The translations under genes were made by a program, and so were the position numbers. The notes beneath the pieces were generated by a model that saw only the letters and a list, made by a program, of their open reading frames with translations, was not told where the DNA came from and did no database searches. Below are positions 15,427 through 15,930 of a DNA stretch of 15,930 nt, one piece after another; position 1 is the first letter of the stretch; every line of letters starts with the position of its first letter. Source of the DNA: Chloroflexota bacterium (GTDB lineage Bacteria > Chloroflexota > Limnocylindria > QHBO01); contig JACCWY010000324.1 of NCBI GenBank assembly GCA_013697395.1, positions 1 to 15,930 of the forward strand, in the 5' to 3' direction.

Positions 15427-15930
15427 TGTCCCGCAGCGAGCCCGGCCAGGTCGTCGTCATCGTTGCCCTCTCGCTCGTGGTACTGCTGGGCGCATCCGCG
15501 TTCGCCATCGATCTGGGACGCCGCGCCGCAGAGGAACGGTTTCTCCAGAATGCTGCCGACGCGGCGGCGCTGGCGGCCTGCAATGCCCTCACCGACGGCG
15601 CGACGGATTCGGCCGCGCTCCAGAAGGCGCGGGGGGTCGCGGGCATCAACCTCGCCGGCTCGCCGGCGGGCTCGGCGGCGGCCATCGCGGGGAGTGGCGC
15701 CGAGACGTACCTGGCCGGATATTCCGGGAATCCGTACCAGATGACGAACGGCGCGCTCATTGCCGATGACAGCGTGTTCGTGGCTATTGACTCCAACATC
15801 GACACCACCGTCGGTCGCATCCTCGGCCGCCAGTCCCTTCCGGCCCTCGGTCGCGCCCGATGCTCGCTCGAGGCCGATCCGATGTTGCCGTTCGTCGTCC
15901 GCCGGTATCAGAACCCGCCCGGCCCTGGGA
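15426..15930 (+). CDS. TadG-like pilus assembly protein, 3' end missing
   Basis: N-terminal 168 codons of a TadG-like protein; the frame is open to the right edge. After a short lead (MSRSEPGQ) comes the TadE/TadG-like anchor VVVIVALSLVVLLGASAFAI (9-28), then the classical DLGRRAAEERFLQNAADAAA block (29-48) and LAACNAL, found at the start of TadG and related Tad proteins with a large outer domain. The outer portion seen so far has few cysteines. The ATG at 15426 shares one base with the TadE stop. Not distinguishable here from other 'pilus assembly protein TadG-related' (DUF2134-type) proteins; the rest of the gene would tell. Confidence 0.85.
   Translation, partial: MSRSEPGQVVVIVALSLVVLLGASAFAIDLGRRAAEERFLQNAADAAALAACNALTDGATDSAALQKARGVAGINLAGSPAGSAAAIAGSGAETYLAGYSGNPYQMTNGALIADDSVFVAIDSNIDTTVGRILGRQSLPALGRARCSLEADPMLPFVVRRYQNPPGPG

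Overview
The window is GC-rich, gene-dense bacterial chromosome with nearly all bases coding, several 4-bp GTGA gene overlaps, and no tRNA, rRNA, CRISPR array or insertion sequence that I can see. The gene content (UvrABC repair, LacI-type control of a cellulase-related locus, Tad pilus pseudopilins, compact operons) and the base composition fit a Chloroflexota lineage (Limnocylindria-like) or, less likely, an actinobacterium. That placement is inference from protein style only.

Layout. 1-1583 (+): C-terminal part of a compact UvrD-like helicase that runs in from the left edge. 1591-4524 (-): uvrA, preceded by a perfect LexA/SOS-type box. 4618-7760 (-): a cellobiose/cellulose unit in decay. 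It is read as a LacI/CelR-like repressor, a 104-aa unknown protein, a GH1 beta-glucosidase broken by one in-frame TAG, then the last ~74 codons of a GH6 cellulase, ending in a strong hairpin. 7745-7781: two perfect palindromes with CG centres lie 22 bp apart in the divergent spacer; the first matches the CelR operator pattern. 7857-10620 (+): a three-gene ABC-2 exporter (ATPase plus two permeases), all overlapping. 10681-14741 (-): a second repair-centred unit, transcribed in the order uvrB, a HicB-like fusion protein, a uracil-DNA glycosylase superfamily protein that has lost part of its Fe-S ligand set, and a small membrane-anchored protein. The last three are joined by GTGA overlaps. 14860-15930 (+): TadE-like and TadG-like pseudopilin genes, the second running off the right edge.

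How the genes work together. Two nucleotide excision repair genes, a UvrD-like helicase and a UDG-fold protein sit within 15 kb, so this is a loose DNA-repair neighbourhood. It is interrupted by the sugar-utilisation unit and the exporter. uvrA has an SOS box and uvrB shows none, so the two may respond differently to damage. The glycoside hydrolase unit keeps its regulator and operator but has lost its GH6 enzyme and probably its GH1 enzyme, which looks like a cellulose pathway caught in the act of being lost. I found no undescribed defence or mobile system. The most unusual items are the decaying GH1/GH6 locus with its paired palindromes, and the uvrB-HicB-like-UDG-membrane protein unit.
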